A stretch of 51,100 nucleotides of DNA from Bacteroidales bacterium. GTDB taxonomy: Bacteria > Bacteroidota > Bacteroidia > Bacteroidales > UBA932. The stretch spans positions 1-51,100 of the forward strand of contig JAKSJP010000018.1 in the NCBI GenBank assembly GCA_024398105.1, given 5' to 3'. How positions within the stretch are numbered: the stretch's first letter is position 1; every line of letters starts with the position of its first letter. Below, piece by piece: positions 42,301 through 51,043 of the stretch. The notes beneath the pieces were generated by a model that was not told where the DNA came from, did not search any database, and was given only the letters and a program-made list of their open reading frames with translations. The position numbers and the translations under genes were made by a program.

Positions 42301-42408
42301 TGGCCTGAAAGCTCTATCGGAGCACATACATGGGCTAACGGACTTTCTGAGGAGAAGGTCATCGGAAAGAAGAATTCAGTAAACCCTGACAATGAATCTA
42401 ATTTCTAG
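39397..42408 (+). CDS. Fimbrillin-like giant lipoprotein 8 with beta-helix region
   Basis: At 1003 residues this is the longest protein of the window. It starts with TTG: no ATG is available and the signal peptide and lipobox (LSGC-TPD, C18) need this start. Lys50 lies in ETKSA. Residues about 50-380 form a fimbrillin domain ending at IEDWTDNV (W370). The rest (about 390-1000) has repeated Gly-rich turns: ATVAGLVGVNRGTI, YVGGIAAYNE, RGGGIAGFVSGRI, YAGGIIACAAKAT and YGGIVGGTAS, a pattern of GLUG-type or right-handed beta-helix repeats found in adhesins. I infer a fibre-tip adhesin: fimbrillin domain for insertion, beta-helix for binding. Confidence 0.75.
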   Translation: MKKFAYISALSLAILSGCTPDKLGPEIADEEILAGDGVQFTAMLPGIETKSAKSDWMDAHSAYKPSVLGYNYTISMYRDGVSEPLGTYSYIADLDGGQEDYDGTLAPVSESDLLRWNDNVAEYGFMATANAGELSSDQETEEKWVSMDYLEGHSYVPVWEGSDAEGHGTDPDQIQYRTSKGWYNAGKNYYQSNGIMVASANQYKKVPLYMKHKRAWVTIILKAGEGVTREALRFETSKDNIDLTVNSYAPGSSTPLEINRTWSSEMFIDYAKDKNGDAQSHVSTTRFDAIVEPHNYALKKDEEIISKIVLSDQKFSFYASNDSRYVNGSEEEKAQADLAYNLTEGKHLTITATLSRDSRKILMTAWIEDWTDNVTSTICDDYGQNGDPVVIRNRAELIQFLSSDKNKQGNVAIIQPGELDLEKDEEGNDSPWSPYPLNATLNLACCQISTAHQIFTELASTSSLVNGTVTVVDGAEVPYAIAQTNNGTIERVDVLVEDEMTTAKATVAGLVGVNRGTIYQCSSVLPVYGPDSDDLTYVGGIAAYNESDQSLAAVIDECVVNASVNGGVNVRGGGIAGFVSGRITNNTYEYGMTVGQSPVSFKNIFAQAGGTQLIATNNGWPTDVTNPVSESEPYSNENRYAGSRYTGVIDCQQDLHKVMSEGALNATGNIFRISKSFTVVSSDDPSEDWYHGTVDADNLNAGPNNVSFSLYGNGRTIYLDGTKTVRTTDGHGLNNGNETTYVTAPMLFNHVFGQISDLTVHLRKSVVASPGLNEDEYNASDAIAPLAYSVYGSNAGLTRIRVVSDEGLFVQSSTPAGLVAWAWGGATVSDCKVDVDVRMWLPSTMGNDSKHYAGGIIACAAKATVTRCSYYGDSEDSVRGSDYSSTARSSANFFYGGIVGGTASKRTEEPLLQITDCASWLIARRAMPTDEDKSSRASIIAYTAYATTGASSTVANGMNPDRPSEGNWWPESSIGAHTWANGLSEEKVIGKKNSVNPDNESNF
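41462..41475. repeat. 14-bp palindrome of the GGTACCATG family
   Basis: GGTACCATGGTACC is a perfect palindrome holding the 9-mer in both directions, inside fimbrillin 8. It and the copy at 39895-39903 are the only two loci in the whole 26.8-kb operon, against ten loci in the first 21.3 kb. Confidence 0.7.
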
Positions 42409-42409
42409 T

Positions 42410-44386
42410 ATGAAAAGAACAGACAGATATATACTGGCCGCCTTGGCCGCTGTCGCATTGGTCTCATGCTCAAGGATCAGTGATGAACAGCCTGTCGACC
42501 AGGGCGATGTAATCAATGTCGGAGGAATCTCTTCCGGCAGCCCTCTGACAGGCAGCGTTGTGACCAAGTCCGGCGAGAGGACTGACGCAGAGAAGATCGA
42601 CTGGCTGCTTCCTTCACTCGTCAAAGGTCTTGACATCACTTATGGAAAGGAAGGTGTCACGATGTCGGAGAGAGTTGCCATACTTTCGCTCAGGACAGAT
42701 GCTGAGGGCCAGCCTGAGAGAGTGATCGACGGAGAGAATGACTACGCTGTGTATACCTTCAATTACAGGGAGGACGACGGTACTGCGACTCTTCCTGCAA
42801 GATGGGTCGGTAACGGTGACCATTATTTCAAAGGAGTGCATGTCTCTGACAGGATCAGGTTCGCTTCTGATCCGTCCGAGCTCAAGCAGGACAGGACGGT
42901 GAACAACGTCCAGGTCGATGGAATAATGGATTTCACCACTGATCAGAGCAATGCTGCTGAATCCATGGATCAGAATGCCCTAGGAAACTATACTCTACTT
43001 TCACATTACCTTGCGATGCCTGCCAATACAGTCATCTCTGCTACGGTGGCAAGGATCAGGCTCCCGTTCAGCCATCGTCTCTCAAGGGTAGTCGCATACA
43101 TACTCATCGATCCGGACCTCCATGCCAGGATCAAGGGATACAAGAAGGACGGAGCTGGAAATGACATCGATGTCGAAGACCCTGTGAACAGTGCGATAAA
43201 GTTCTGCAATGTCGATGTCCTTGCAGGTGTACGCGACGAGATCGACCCTCAGACGGGTCTCCATACTCTTACACCAAGTTGGGCTCAGTCAGTCAGGAAA
43301 GTGATTCCTCACTATGTCGGAGAGCAGGATGAAGTAGTCGTCTATGAGAATGAGAACGGCTTCGTGTATGAAGGAAGCAGCTCTTTTGATTCTGTCGAGC
43401 AGCTATATGCCAGCAGAGGTGAAACAAGCGGTTACAGGCGTGTCGTCTATCAGGCCGTCCCTGTATATGATGCCATCGTACGTCCTACATATACTTCTCC
43501 TTCGATGGTGATGTATGATGAAGTAGGCTTTGCACGTGAGTCGGTCGCGTCAAGGAAGAACCAGATAGACTTCGAGGTGAGTCTTGACAACGGCCTTACA
43601 TACGACAAGCATTTCGAGTTCGACCTTGATGCGAACTATGAGACCAAGGTCTATCTCAGGATTACTGCGGAGGGTGTGGACTACAATGAGTCCGGTACCC
43701 AGCTCTGGTCGGAGAACAGCGTCACTGACGGGTTCTACGGAGTGAACAACCAGAACGGGAACACTCTGTCTCTCGCAGGCAGCAGCTGGCAGAGAGCATT
43801 CAGGAATACAAGCGTAGCAGATGACAAGGTGACCGACGGACATAGGTATGATACTGACGACGAGGACCTTGCACAGTATGTAAGCACTTCCGACTGGATC
43901 GAGGCTTTCCTTGAGGCATACGAAGGCGGATCACACCACGGAGACTATTTCATTCTCGAAGAGGACATCACCATCGATTCGTCACTTCTGCCCGCAGACT
44001 TCGTCTTCACTGGCCATCTGGACGGCTTCGGACGCAAGGACAGAAGATATCACTCGATCACTCTGACCGGTGGTGGATCACTCTTCTCCGGTCTTGACGG
44101 AATCTACACGACACGTCAGGAAGAAGAGGAGGCGCTTGGAAATCCGATCTATGGAGCAGGTTGGAAATGGGAAGCCAACGTGCATAAGGAAAGGAATACA
44201 TGGGTGCCTTACAAGGATCCTGTCACAGGTACGGGCTGGAGGGCCGAGGTGCTTGACCTGAAAGTCATAGGCGCCGACATGTTCTCTCCTGGTGCTGTCG
44301 TCACAGGTAACGTGCAGAACTGCAAGGACGGAGTTGATGGCACACATGCAGTCAGCGACCATATCCCAGCTCTTCCAAAGTATTAA
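42410..44386 (+). CDS. Fimbrillin-family lipoprotein 9
   Basis: A 658-residue lipoprotein (LVSC-SRI, C20; Lys53 in VTKSG). The fimbrillin part includes AVYTFNYREDD, LPFSHRLSRVVAYI and YETKVYLRITAEG. The C-terminal 130 residues (from about 525) contain a GHLDGFGRKDRRYHSI segment like the first strand of GLUG/beta-helix repeats, but the region is short and looks like a reduced form of that in its neighbours. The ATG at 42410 is one base after the preceding stop; an ATG at 42392 lies inside the previous gene. Confidence 0.75.
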   Translation: MKRTDRYILAALAAVALVSCSRISDEQPVDQGDVINVGGISSGSPLTGSVVTKSGERTDAEKIDWLLPSLVKGLDITYGKEGVTMSERVAILSLRTDAEGQPERVIDGENDYAVYTFNYREDDGTATLPARWVGNGDHYFKGVHVSDRIRFASDPSELKQDRTVNNVQVDGIMDFTTDQSNAAESMDQNALGNYTLLSHYLAMPANTVISATVARIRLPFSHRLSRVVAYILIDPDLHARIKGYKKDGAGNDIDVEDPVNSAIKFCNVDVLAGVRDEIDPQTGLHTLTPSWAQSVRKVIPHYVGEQDEVVVYENENGFVYEGSSSFDSVEQLYASRGETSGYRRVVYQAVPVYDAIVRPTYTSPSMVMYDEVGFARESVASRKNQIDFEVSLDNGLTYDKHFEFDLDANYETKVYLRITAEGVDYNESGTQLWSENSVTDGFYGVNNQNGNTLSLAGSSWQRAFRNTSVADDKVTDGHRYDTDDEDLAQYVSTSDWIEAFLEAYEGGSHHGDYFILEEDITIDSSLLPADFVFTGHLDGFGRKDRRYHSITLTGGGSLFSGLDGIYTTRQEEEEALGNPIYGAGWKWEANVHKERNTWVPYKDPVTGTGWRAEVLDLKVIGADMFSPGAVVTGNVQNCKDGVDGTHAVSDHIPALPKY

Positions 44387-44398
44387 TTGACAATCGAC

Positions 44399-47149
44399 AT
44401 GAATAAGTTTTCAGGATACATACTTCTTTCAGCAGCTCTCTTCCTCGCATCATGTACGATAGAGGAACCGGTGAGAGATATCATGAGCCCGGGCCAGATG
44501 GACCTGATCGGCACGGCCGTCAATTTCAACGTGTCCGTCGTGGAAGAGTTCCATACAAAGGGATATACCAGCAATGACAACGGTGAATTCAATGAGGAGG
44601 ACCGAATGAGGATTTACCGTAACTACTGGGATGATGATACCAGGAACTGGTCTTCAGTCGAGACTTACAGGACTTATTACCGTAAGGCCGACCGCGTCGC
44701 GGAGATCATCCTTCTTGGCAATGACTGGCTTCCGGAACCGGGCAGGCAAGGCATGGACTACGATGAGTCGACCGGTACCTACAGGACTTTCGTACAGACT
44801 GCAGCCGACTCTCTCACATGGGACAACGGAAAGACCCTTCGTTTCAGGGCGTGGAGCCAGAGCAACTACCACAATGTCCTCAAAGGTTCCACCAGGACTT
44901 ATTTCTATCCTGATTTCTGCATCTCTGACTATGTCACGGCTTCCGGACCTACACTGGGCATTCCGCTTGTGCTCAAGCATATGGGCAGTCGTATCAAGTT
45001 CACCTCGAGGACCAGCGGAAATGAAGTGTCGACTGCCGTGATCAGTACAGACTGGAACGACTACAAGTATCTGGACAATTCAGATATCGCAGAGAATGAC
45101 GCTTCTTCAACTGAAGCAGGAAAGACTGACGAGCAGGCGCAGGCTGAGTGTGCACTCGTTACAGAGATATATAACAAGATGTGCATGCCTGCGGGCGTGG
45201 ACCTGAGCAGAAGCATGCTCCGCGGATTCTTGAATGACAGGTGGAACAGCCTTTCCGATACTCAGGTGAGGAATCTTGAGACCCTGGATTCAGACTGGTT
45301 CTACAATTATGGCTCATTGTCCGCTGAAGAGATCGCTTCCAGCGTGAAGCGTCCTTTCTTCAGCAATGTGAATGGTTCATGCTATATGATCACCATCCCT
45401 TATGACATGAGCAATGACGCGATGACCCAGGGTGAGGTGCTCGTGCTTCCACCATGCACGAGGTTCAGGGTCTATATGAGGGATATAACCGGAGGCGATG
45501 CATTCGGCGTCGGCTCATACGAGGGCAGATATCATATCTTCAGCCTCTCGGACATCTATGAGAGAGACTCGAGCGGAAACATCATCAGGGACGCTGAAGG
45601 CAATCCTGTGCAGATGTTCCCTGAGGGCCTCAAGCTCAAGGCCGGCTCAAGCTATACCTTCAGGGTGGGCTACAAGTATGACGGAGCCTATATCATTGCT
45701 GACAAGGATCTTTCATGGGAGGATGAAGACCTTGGTGACATCGATGCGGATGACCAGGGCCAGGCCGTTCCTGTACCTGCCGCTTCTGACTATCAGTGGT
45801 GGAAGCAGGCCATCAGCGACGCTATTCCTGTCGGAACCGAAGATTTCCGTCCTGTCTTCCATATCAGCAACGAGCATGAATTCATCGAGTTCACAAATCT
45901 TGTCAATGGTACCGCGACTACTGCAGTCTCAGGTCTCTACCGCCTTGTCAAGACCTATAGGAACACCGTCGTAGGCGGTCAGACAGTGACTGTCCCTGAT
46001 ACTTACGGATGGTCTACAAAGAACAGCCAGTACGAACCTGAATGGATCGAGGAAAGCGAGGCTGAGGCGCTCGGATATATCTTCTATGACCATTATTTCG
46101 CAGCCAATGCGGACAGGGCCGCTTACTCTGAGCGTGACTACCTCAAGGGACCATATCCTTTCTTTGACGACAATCTGAGAAGATGCTTCACTGTGGTTCT
46201 CGACGCGGATCTCGACATGAAGGACTGGAGCCTTGAGACCGTCGGCAACTCGGTCGGCAATCCGTTCATGGGAAACTTCGACGGTGGCCTTCATACGATA
46301 AGGAACATCAATCTCAAGGACGAGTATCTTTTCGGCTATGTCAACGGAAAGGGTGACGGCGGTGCCTCAATCACCAATCTCAGGATCGAGTCTCTCCATA
46401 GGACCGCGCTTCTCAACCAGGGTGTCAATCCGATCTACATAGCTGGAATTGCACTGTACGCAGAGAGTACAGCCAACAGCATCGCGGCGTCTCTTACCAT
46501 GGACGAGGGCGTCAACGGAACTTCCTATGTCGTCGGTTGCATACATGTAGGCGATGCGGGCGGAGCCTTGGTAGGAAGGTCAGACCATCTGAACATGTTC
46601 GGATGCATGCAGGCTTCAGCAGGCCTTTCAGCGGCATCAGGTGCGCTTCTCGGAGCATATGCCGATCCGTCAGACAGGTTCTTCGCTCCTCAGATAAGCC
46701 TTGCGGCGCAGCGTGCTTCGCATAATTTCAGTGCCAAGCCTGAGTTCATCAATTTCATGTGCAACTACTACGACAGGGATCTTTCCTCAGCGGCTACTGC
46801 GGTCGGCTCTGTCGCAGACGACTATTCGCTCCTGGAATATATCCGCGGAAGCAAGAGCGAGATCCTCAGGGCAAAGAACGACTATCTTACCGAAAAGGTG
46901 CCGATGGATGTGCTCCTGAGCAGAAGTGATGCCGACACATATTACGGACTTGCTCCATGGCATGCGATGAACTACGCGATCTATAGGTACAATGCTTCTC
47001 TTGGAGCAGACCATCCTTGCAACGCTCATTTCGAGGCCAGCACAACCGGCTACGATAACAGATACCCGACACTCATGAAGACCGATCCTCTGACTGTCTA
47101 CGGTACTTCTGAACTGAACAAGTGGAACCCGCTCAAGCAGCCTAACTGA
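44399..47149 (+). CDS. Fimbrillin-like giant lipoprotein 10 with GLUG-like region
   Basis: A 916-residue lipoprotein (LASC-TIE, C19; Lys54 in HTKGY). The fimbrillin domain ends near W440 (DLSWEDEDL), preceded by SYTFRVGYKYDG. From about 480 on, an EFIEFTNLVNG segment, VVLDADLDMKDW and MGNFDGGLHTIRNINL fit the start of a GLUG-type beta-helix, followed by GYVNGKGDGGASI and several Gly-rich turns. These regions are typical of large Bacteroidales adhesins. Start at 44399 chosen for the signal. Likely another tip or side adhesin. Confidence 0.75.
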   Translation: MNKFSGYILLSAALFLASCTIEEPVRDIMSPGQMDLIGTAVNFNVSVVEEFHTKGYTSNDNGEFNEEDRMRIYRNYWDDDTRNWSSVETYRTYYRKADRVAEIILLGNDWLPEPGRQGMDYDESTGTYRTFVQTAADSLTWDNGKTLRFRAWSQSNYHNVLKGSTRTYFYPDFCISDYVTASGPTLGIPLVLKHMGSRIKFTSRTSGNEVSTAVISTDWNDYKYLDNSDIAENDASSTEAGKTDEQAQAECALVTEIYNKMCMPAGVDLSRSMLRGFLNDRWNSLSDTQVRNLETLDSDWFYNYGSLSAEEIASSVKRPFFSNVNGSCYMITIPYDMSNDAMTQGEVLVLPPCTRFRVYMRDITGGDAFGVGSYEGRYHIFSLSDIYERDSSGNIIRDAEGNPVQMFPEGLKLKAGSSYTFRVGYKYDGAYIIADKDLSWEDEDLGDIDADDQGQAVPVPAASDYQWWKQAISDAIPVGTEDFRPVFHISNEHEFIEFTNLVNGTATTAVSGLYRLVKTYRNTVVGGQTVTVPDTYGWSTKNSQYEPEWIEESEAEALGYIFYDHYFAANADRAAYSERDYLKGPYPFFDDNLRRCFTVVLDADLDMKDWSLETVGNSVGNPFMGNFDGGLHTIRNINLKDEYLFGYVNGKGDGGASITNLRIESLHRTALLNQGVNPIYIAGIALYAESTANSIAASLTMDEGVNGTSYVVGCIHVGDAGGALVGRSDHLNMFGCMQASAGLSAASGALLGAYADPSDRFFAPQISLAAQRASHNFSAKPEFINFMCNYYDRDLSSAATAVGSVADDYSLLEYIRGSKSEILRAKNDYLTEKVPMDVLLSRSDADTYYGLAPWHAMNYAIYRYNASLGADHPCNAHFEASTTGYDNRYPTLMKTDPLTVYGTSELNKWNPLKQPN

Positions 47150-47162
47150 TAATCTGAAGCAT

Positions 47163-48248
47163 ATGAGTCACATCAATATATCGAAACTTACATCATTTGC
47201 AGGTGCTCTCGTGCTTGCTTTCTCGGCCATCACATCATGTGCTGAGAAGATTGAGACTCCTTCTTTCAATCCGTCAACTGTGAGGATCTCTGCGTCTCTC
47301 GAAGGCTTTGAGGACGATATGAAGACAAAGGTCAATGACGATCTCGACGGATTCACAGCCAATGACAGGATCAGGCTTATGATCATCTGTCCGCATTCGA
47401 CCAGCCATGAACTCGGTGAGACATGGGGATCGTACTATACGACATCCTTGAAGGCCGACACGAACGGGGAGTGGTATCTCGACAACAGCGGACTTACGGT
47501 CGGATCATATGAGGCTCAGAAGACTACTTATATCTACAGCGCAGTCTACAGCCCGATGACCAGGAATTTCGTATACAACAATTACAGATACAGCCGTCCA
47601 AGCATCTGTTTCCATGCCGACCAGCGCAAGATCGCGGACTATAAGTCGAGCGACCTTATCTGGGCTCAGTCCGTCATGCAGACAGGAGCTGTCAGCGTCC
47701 ATATGAATTTCAGACACAAGATGGCCAGGCTTGACATCAAAGTCGACGATTCGGCCCTTGATGAAGCTTTCTCGGATTCTGCCATCCTTACTCTGGAGAA
47801 CATGCCGGACATCGATGGGGCAGAGGTCGTGGTCGGAGATTACTACGCAGATGAGAGTTATTCTTCCGATACATGGAACCGTTTCAATTACAGGGAGATG
47901 GCTTCATGCAGCTACGAGAACAACGGCAAGGTGATAGGCATACAGGTGATTGATGACGCAGCTGGAAGGACCAAGGTCTATGGTATGAGCGGAAACCCTT
48001 CTCCTGCGGGAGGAAACTGGAACTCTCAGTACTTCGGAAGTGTTCCCGACACCGGAACCTACACTGCATATCAGGATCCTTCGGACCCTAGGCATTATAT
48101 GCTTCTCGTACCGCCTTGCGTGCTTTCAGATGATGCACCGGCTGTGTTCTGGCTCAGGGATGGATCAAGACGATACAGCGTAACTCTTGATCAGAAGTCC
48201 TTCACAGAAGGTCATAGCTATCATGTAAACCTCAGATTTACCAACTAA
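47163..48248 (+). CDS. Fimbrillin-family lipoprotein 11 (short)
   Basis: A 361-residue lipoprotein (ITSC-AEK, C26) and the smallest fimbrillin of the operon. The maturation-type motif is MKTKV (Lys56, 30 residues after the cysteine). It keeps the MNFRHKMARLDIKVDD strand and a late LVPPCVLS stretch, but lacks the terminal Trp signature, ending instead in HSYHVNLRFTN. The lack of the last strand is reminiscent of subunits that end or anchor a fibre, though I cannot show this. Stop overlaps the next start by one base. Confidence 0.72.
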   Translation: MSHINISKLTSFAGALVLAFSAITSCAEKIETPSFNPSTVRISASLEGFEDDMKTKVNDDLDGFTANDRIRLMIICPHSTSHELGETWGSYYTTSLKADTNGEWYLDNSGLTVGSYEAQKTTYIYSAVYSPMTRNFVYNNYRYSRPSICFHADQRKIADYKSSDLIWAQSVMQTGAVSVHMNFRHKMARLDIKVDDSALDEAFSDSAILTLENMPDIDGAEVVVGDYYADESYSSDTWNRFNYREMASCSYENNGKVIGIQVIDDAAGRTKVYGMSGNPSPAGGNWNSQYFGSVPDTGTYTAYQDPSDPRHYMLLVPPCVLSDDAPAVFWLRDGSRRYSVTLDQKSFTEGHSYHVNLRFTN

Positions 48249-50557
48249 TGAAAGTTACCATGAAAAGATATCTTATATGTTTCGCGGCCCTTGCTGCTGC
48301 GGTTTCATGCAACGACAGGATAGGAGGAGAATATCCTGCAGACTGCGACCCTGTCGAGATGGTCGGAATCGAGGCTGAAGTCGGAACGGATCCTGTCACC
48401 AAGGCGACTGCGCTGGACAAGAACAATCCTGTCGGCCGTTACAAGACATTCGTGGACGGCGACCAGATGGTCCTGAATGTAATCAAGAGAACTGAGAACG
48501 CTATCAATGCTTTCAGTTACTCGGACATTGTCTATAACCATGAACTCGGTGGCTGGACAAGGGACATGGACAGAGGCAGCACCGGTGTCAGCACGGATGC
48601 GCCTGAGAAGATCTACTGGAGCGATGCGGCAGGCAAGCATACCTTTATCGGATACAGCGTTCCGCAACAGGCTGCCGGTCAGGTGTTTGACTGGAACAAC
48701 AAGACTGTGTTCGAAGACGTGGCAGGTGGTGTTGATACATACTATGGCTCTATCGGAGATCCGCTGGACGAGGGTGACATAGACCACACTACAGGAGAGA
48801 AGATCATCTATGACGACCTGCTTCTGACCCATGACCTGGAGAAGGTCGCAGAACCTGGCGGTTCAGTAGCCCTCGTGACATTCCGCCACGCTCTTGCGGA
48901 CGTCAGGGTGATAGTGAACATAGTCGGCTTCTCGGCAAGCAGCGATGCGGCTGATACCCAGACCAAGGTCGAATCGATGCTGCTTAAGGATATGCTTACG
49001 ATGTACAAGTGGCGTCAGCAGAGCAGCGCCGCGCAGAGCCTTGAACCTAGATATGACCAGGCCAGCCTTGATGAGATCTATGGTGACGGTGCAGTCGGAT
49101 ATGACCAGAGAAAGAATGTCAGGATGTGGATACCTGAACCGGAGGGACATGGTGTCGGTGTGGGCAAGACCTTTACTTTCCACGCGCTCGCGGTTCCGTC
49201 CAAGGAACAGGATCTTCAGATCAGTTTCAATGTGAAGTATCCTGATCCTATGAAACCAAGCCAGATGATCGATAAGTCATACACAGCGGTCCTTCCTGGT
49301 ACAGTGGAATTCAGGGCAGGGCATTGTACGACCATAAACATCAATCTCAACCACAGCAACGAGCTGATGACTGTCGGTGCGGAGTATCTTGACTGGCAGT
49401 TCGCGGAGAATCCGGACGAAGGTGAGCTCAGAAAGAATTCTACTTTCCTTCAGACCGTATCCCGTTCTTCAGTGACTACTTCCAATGACGCTGAAGCCAC
49501 TGAAGAGGACGCGACGTGGCTATATGTAGCAGCCGGAGGTGCTGTCAAGGATATCTACGGAAACGTCGGTACCAAGGAGAAGCCATACACCATCTGTACT
49601 GCGGATCAGCTTCTTTCCTTTGCCTATGAGGTCAAGGAAGGCAGGGATTTCAAGGGCCAGTATGTCAAGCTTGACGCGAATATCACAATGCAGCCTACGC
49701 CGTCTACGACTGACGGCGGCACTATCGACTGGATAGAGATAGGCGAGGAGGGAAGGCCTTTCGAGGGATACTTCGATGCAGGAGTCCGTCTGATCACTTG
49801 CCTCAAGGGTGGCTCATTCTTCCATACGATCGGAGAATTCGCCCACATAGAGCAGCTTGTCATTGACTCATCGTCCGGTACGATTACTTCCACCGGCGGC
49901 TTCGCGCAAGTCAATAAGGGCATCATCTGCGCAGGTAAGTTCCAGGGAACCATCGACTGTCCTCTGGCAGGCACGGACAAGTATGTCGGAGGCTTCGTAG
50001 GGGAGAACCGTGGAGTCATCATGGCAAGTTATCATCTGGGCACGATCAATGCCGGATGTAACGTAGGTGGCATCGCCGGCTACAATGTAGGCGAAATCAT
50101 CGCAAGCTATACCGCAGGTGACCAGACAGCAGGAACAGGCTGCAACAACGGTGGTATCACCGGCCATCAGGTAGTCCAGGGTTCTCAGGAATGGATTGAA
50201 AACGAGGGCAACCGTTCTGTGTTCGGATCGAAAGTGGACATGTGCTTCTACGACAGGACCATCCTCACTCCGAACTATGACGATGGCGAGGAATCAATCG
50301 GCCTTACCACGAATGAGATGCAGAAATATACTTTCGTGGGACCTAGACCTAGTGAAGTCCAGTCAATTACAGAATATACTGACGATGACCTCTTCGTCAA
50401 TTCGCTTAACTACTCACTCTACAAGTGGCTCAACAGCGAAGATAACAAGAGGATCATCAGGGAAGCTATGGGTGACGAAATAGGCGCAATGGCGGAAGTC
50501 CATTTCATCAACCGCTATTACGCCTATCAGCCTGCAAATTATCCGTGGGCTTACTAG
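48248..50557 (+). CDS. Fimbrillin-like lipoprotein 12 with GLUG repeats
   Basis: A 769-residue lipoprotein (AVSC-NDR, C21; Lys52 in VTKAT), last gene of the operon. I start it at the ATG at 48248, which overlaps the preceding stop (TAATG); an ATG at 48260 is equally possible. The fimbrillin domain includes LVTFRHALADVRVIV and ends at W383 (YLDWQFAEN). From about 430 the ICTADQLLSFAYEV segment starts a beta-helix domain with textbook GLUG repeats: GGFVGENRGVIMASYHLG (near 580) and GGIAGYNVGEIIASYTAG (near 605). Two bases separate its stop from that of the convergent small gene. Confidence 0.8.
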   Translation: MKVTMKRYLICFAALAAAVSCNDRIGGEYPADCDPVEMVGIEAEVGTDPVTKATALDKNNPVGRYKTFVDGDQMVLNVIKRTENAINAFSYSDIVYNHELGGWTRDMDRGSTGVSTDAPEKIYWSDAAGKHTFIGYSVPQQAAGQVFDWNNKTVFEDVAGGVDTYYGSIGDPLDEGDIDHTTGEKIIYDDLLLTHDLEKVAEPGGSVALVTFRHALADVRVIVNIVGFSASSDAADTQTKVESMLLKDMLTMYKWRQQSSAAQSLEPRYDQASLDEIYGDGAVGYDQRKNVRMWIPEPEGHGVGVGKTFTFHALAVPSKEQDLQISFNVKYPDPMKPSQMIDKSYTAVLPGTVEFRAGHCTTININLNHSNELMTVGAEYLDWQFAENPDEGELRKNSTFLQTVSRSSVTTSNDAEATEEDATWLYVAAGGAVKDIYGNVGTKEKPYTICTADQLLSFAYEVKEGRDFKGQYVKLDANITMQPTPSTTDGGTIDWIEIGEEGRPFEGYFDAGVRLITCLKGGSFFHTIGEFAHIEQLVIDSSSGTITSTGGFAQVNKGIICAGKFQGTIDCPLAGTDKYVGGFVGENRGVIMASYHLGTINAGCNVGGIAGYNVGEIIASYTAGDQTAGTGCNNGGITGHQVVQGSQEWIENEGNRSVFGSKVDMCFYDRTILTPNYDDGEESIGLTTNEMQKYTFVGPRPSEVQSITEYTDDDLFVNSLNYSLYKWLNSEDNKRIIREAMGDEIGAMAEVHFINRYYAYQPANYPWAY

Positions 50558-50559
50558 GC

Positions 50560-50973
50560 CTACTTGCTGATCTTCGCTGTATATCTGATATCGAAGTTGA
50601 AGAGACCTCCGGCCTTTCCGGTCATGCGGACGTCGGCGGCCTCTTTGGTGAGGGTGCCCTTGATGTCCTTGACCTTGCCGGGAGCACCCTTGATGTCAAT
50701 CTTGTCGAATCCGATGATCTCACCTTTCTCGTTGACCTTGACTATGCCGGTGATCGAGATTCCCTTTGTGCCGAGCAGCTCGTAGTCCTTCATCGAGACA
50801 GCCAGGCCAGCGGGAGTCTCCTCGACGTTGAGTACCATGTTCTCGAGGACTTCTTCCTTGCCCATGACCTTTGAGTCGGTCTTGCCCTTATAGCTGTATG
50901 GATTGCCTGCAGATGCGTTGATGCCAAGAATCATGGCAACTGAAAGAGTTGTAATAAGATGCCTGTAGCTCAT
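50560..50973 (-). CDS. Small secreted calycin-like protein
   Basis: A 137-residue protein with a signal peptide (cleaved near INASA-G). The mature part GNPYSYKGKTDSKVMGKE, the VKVNEKGEIIGF strand and the ending FDIRYTAKISK suggest a small beta-barrel of the calycin-like domain family often secreted by Bacteroidales. Function unknown. Its 3' end meets the end of the fimbrillin operon with two bases between the stops. A minus-strand -7 element TATATTTG is at 51016-51023. Confidence 0.65.
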   Translation of the reverse strand: MSYRHLITTLSVAMILGINASAGNPYSYKGKTDSKVMGKEEVLENMVLNVEETPAGLAVSMKDYELLGTKGISITGIVKVNEKGEIIGFDKIDIKGAPGKVKDIKGTLTKEAADVRMTGKAGGLFNFDIRYTAKISK

Positions 50974-51015
50974 TTTATATGATTGTTTACTGTTATTGAC
51001 AATCTAATCTTATGC

Positions 51016-51043
51016 CAAATATAAATAATAATTGATATATTTG
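51016..51043. promoter_or_regulatory. Divergent -7 elements at right edge
   Basis: Minus strand TATATTTG (51016-51023) serves the small secreted protein; plus strand TATATTTG (51036-51043) points out of the window, followed by AT-rich sequence and a small GGCG-CGAA-CGCC hairpin (51085-51096). No plus-strand coding start is visible before the edge. Confidence 0.5.
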
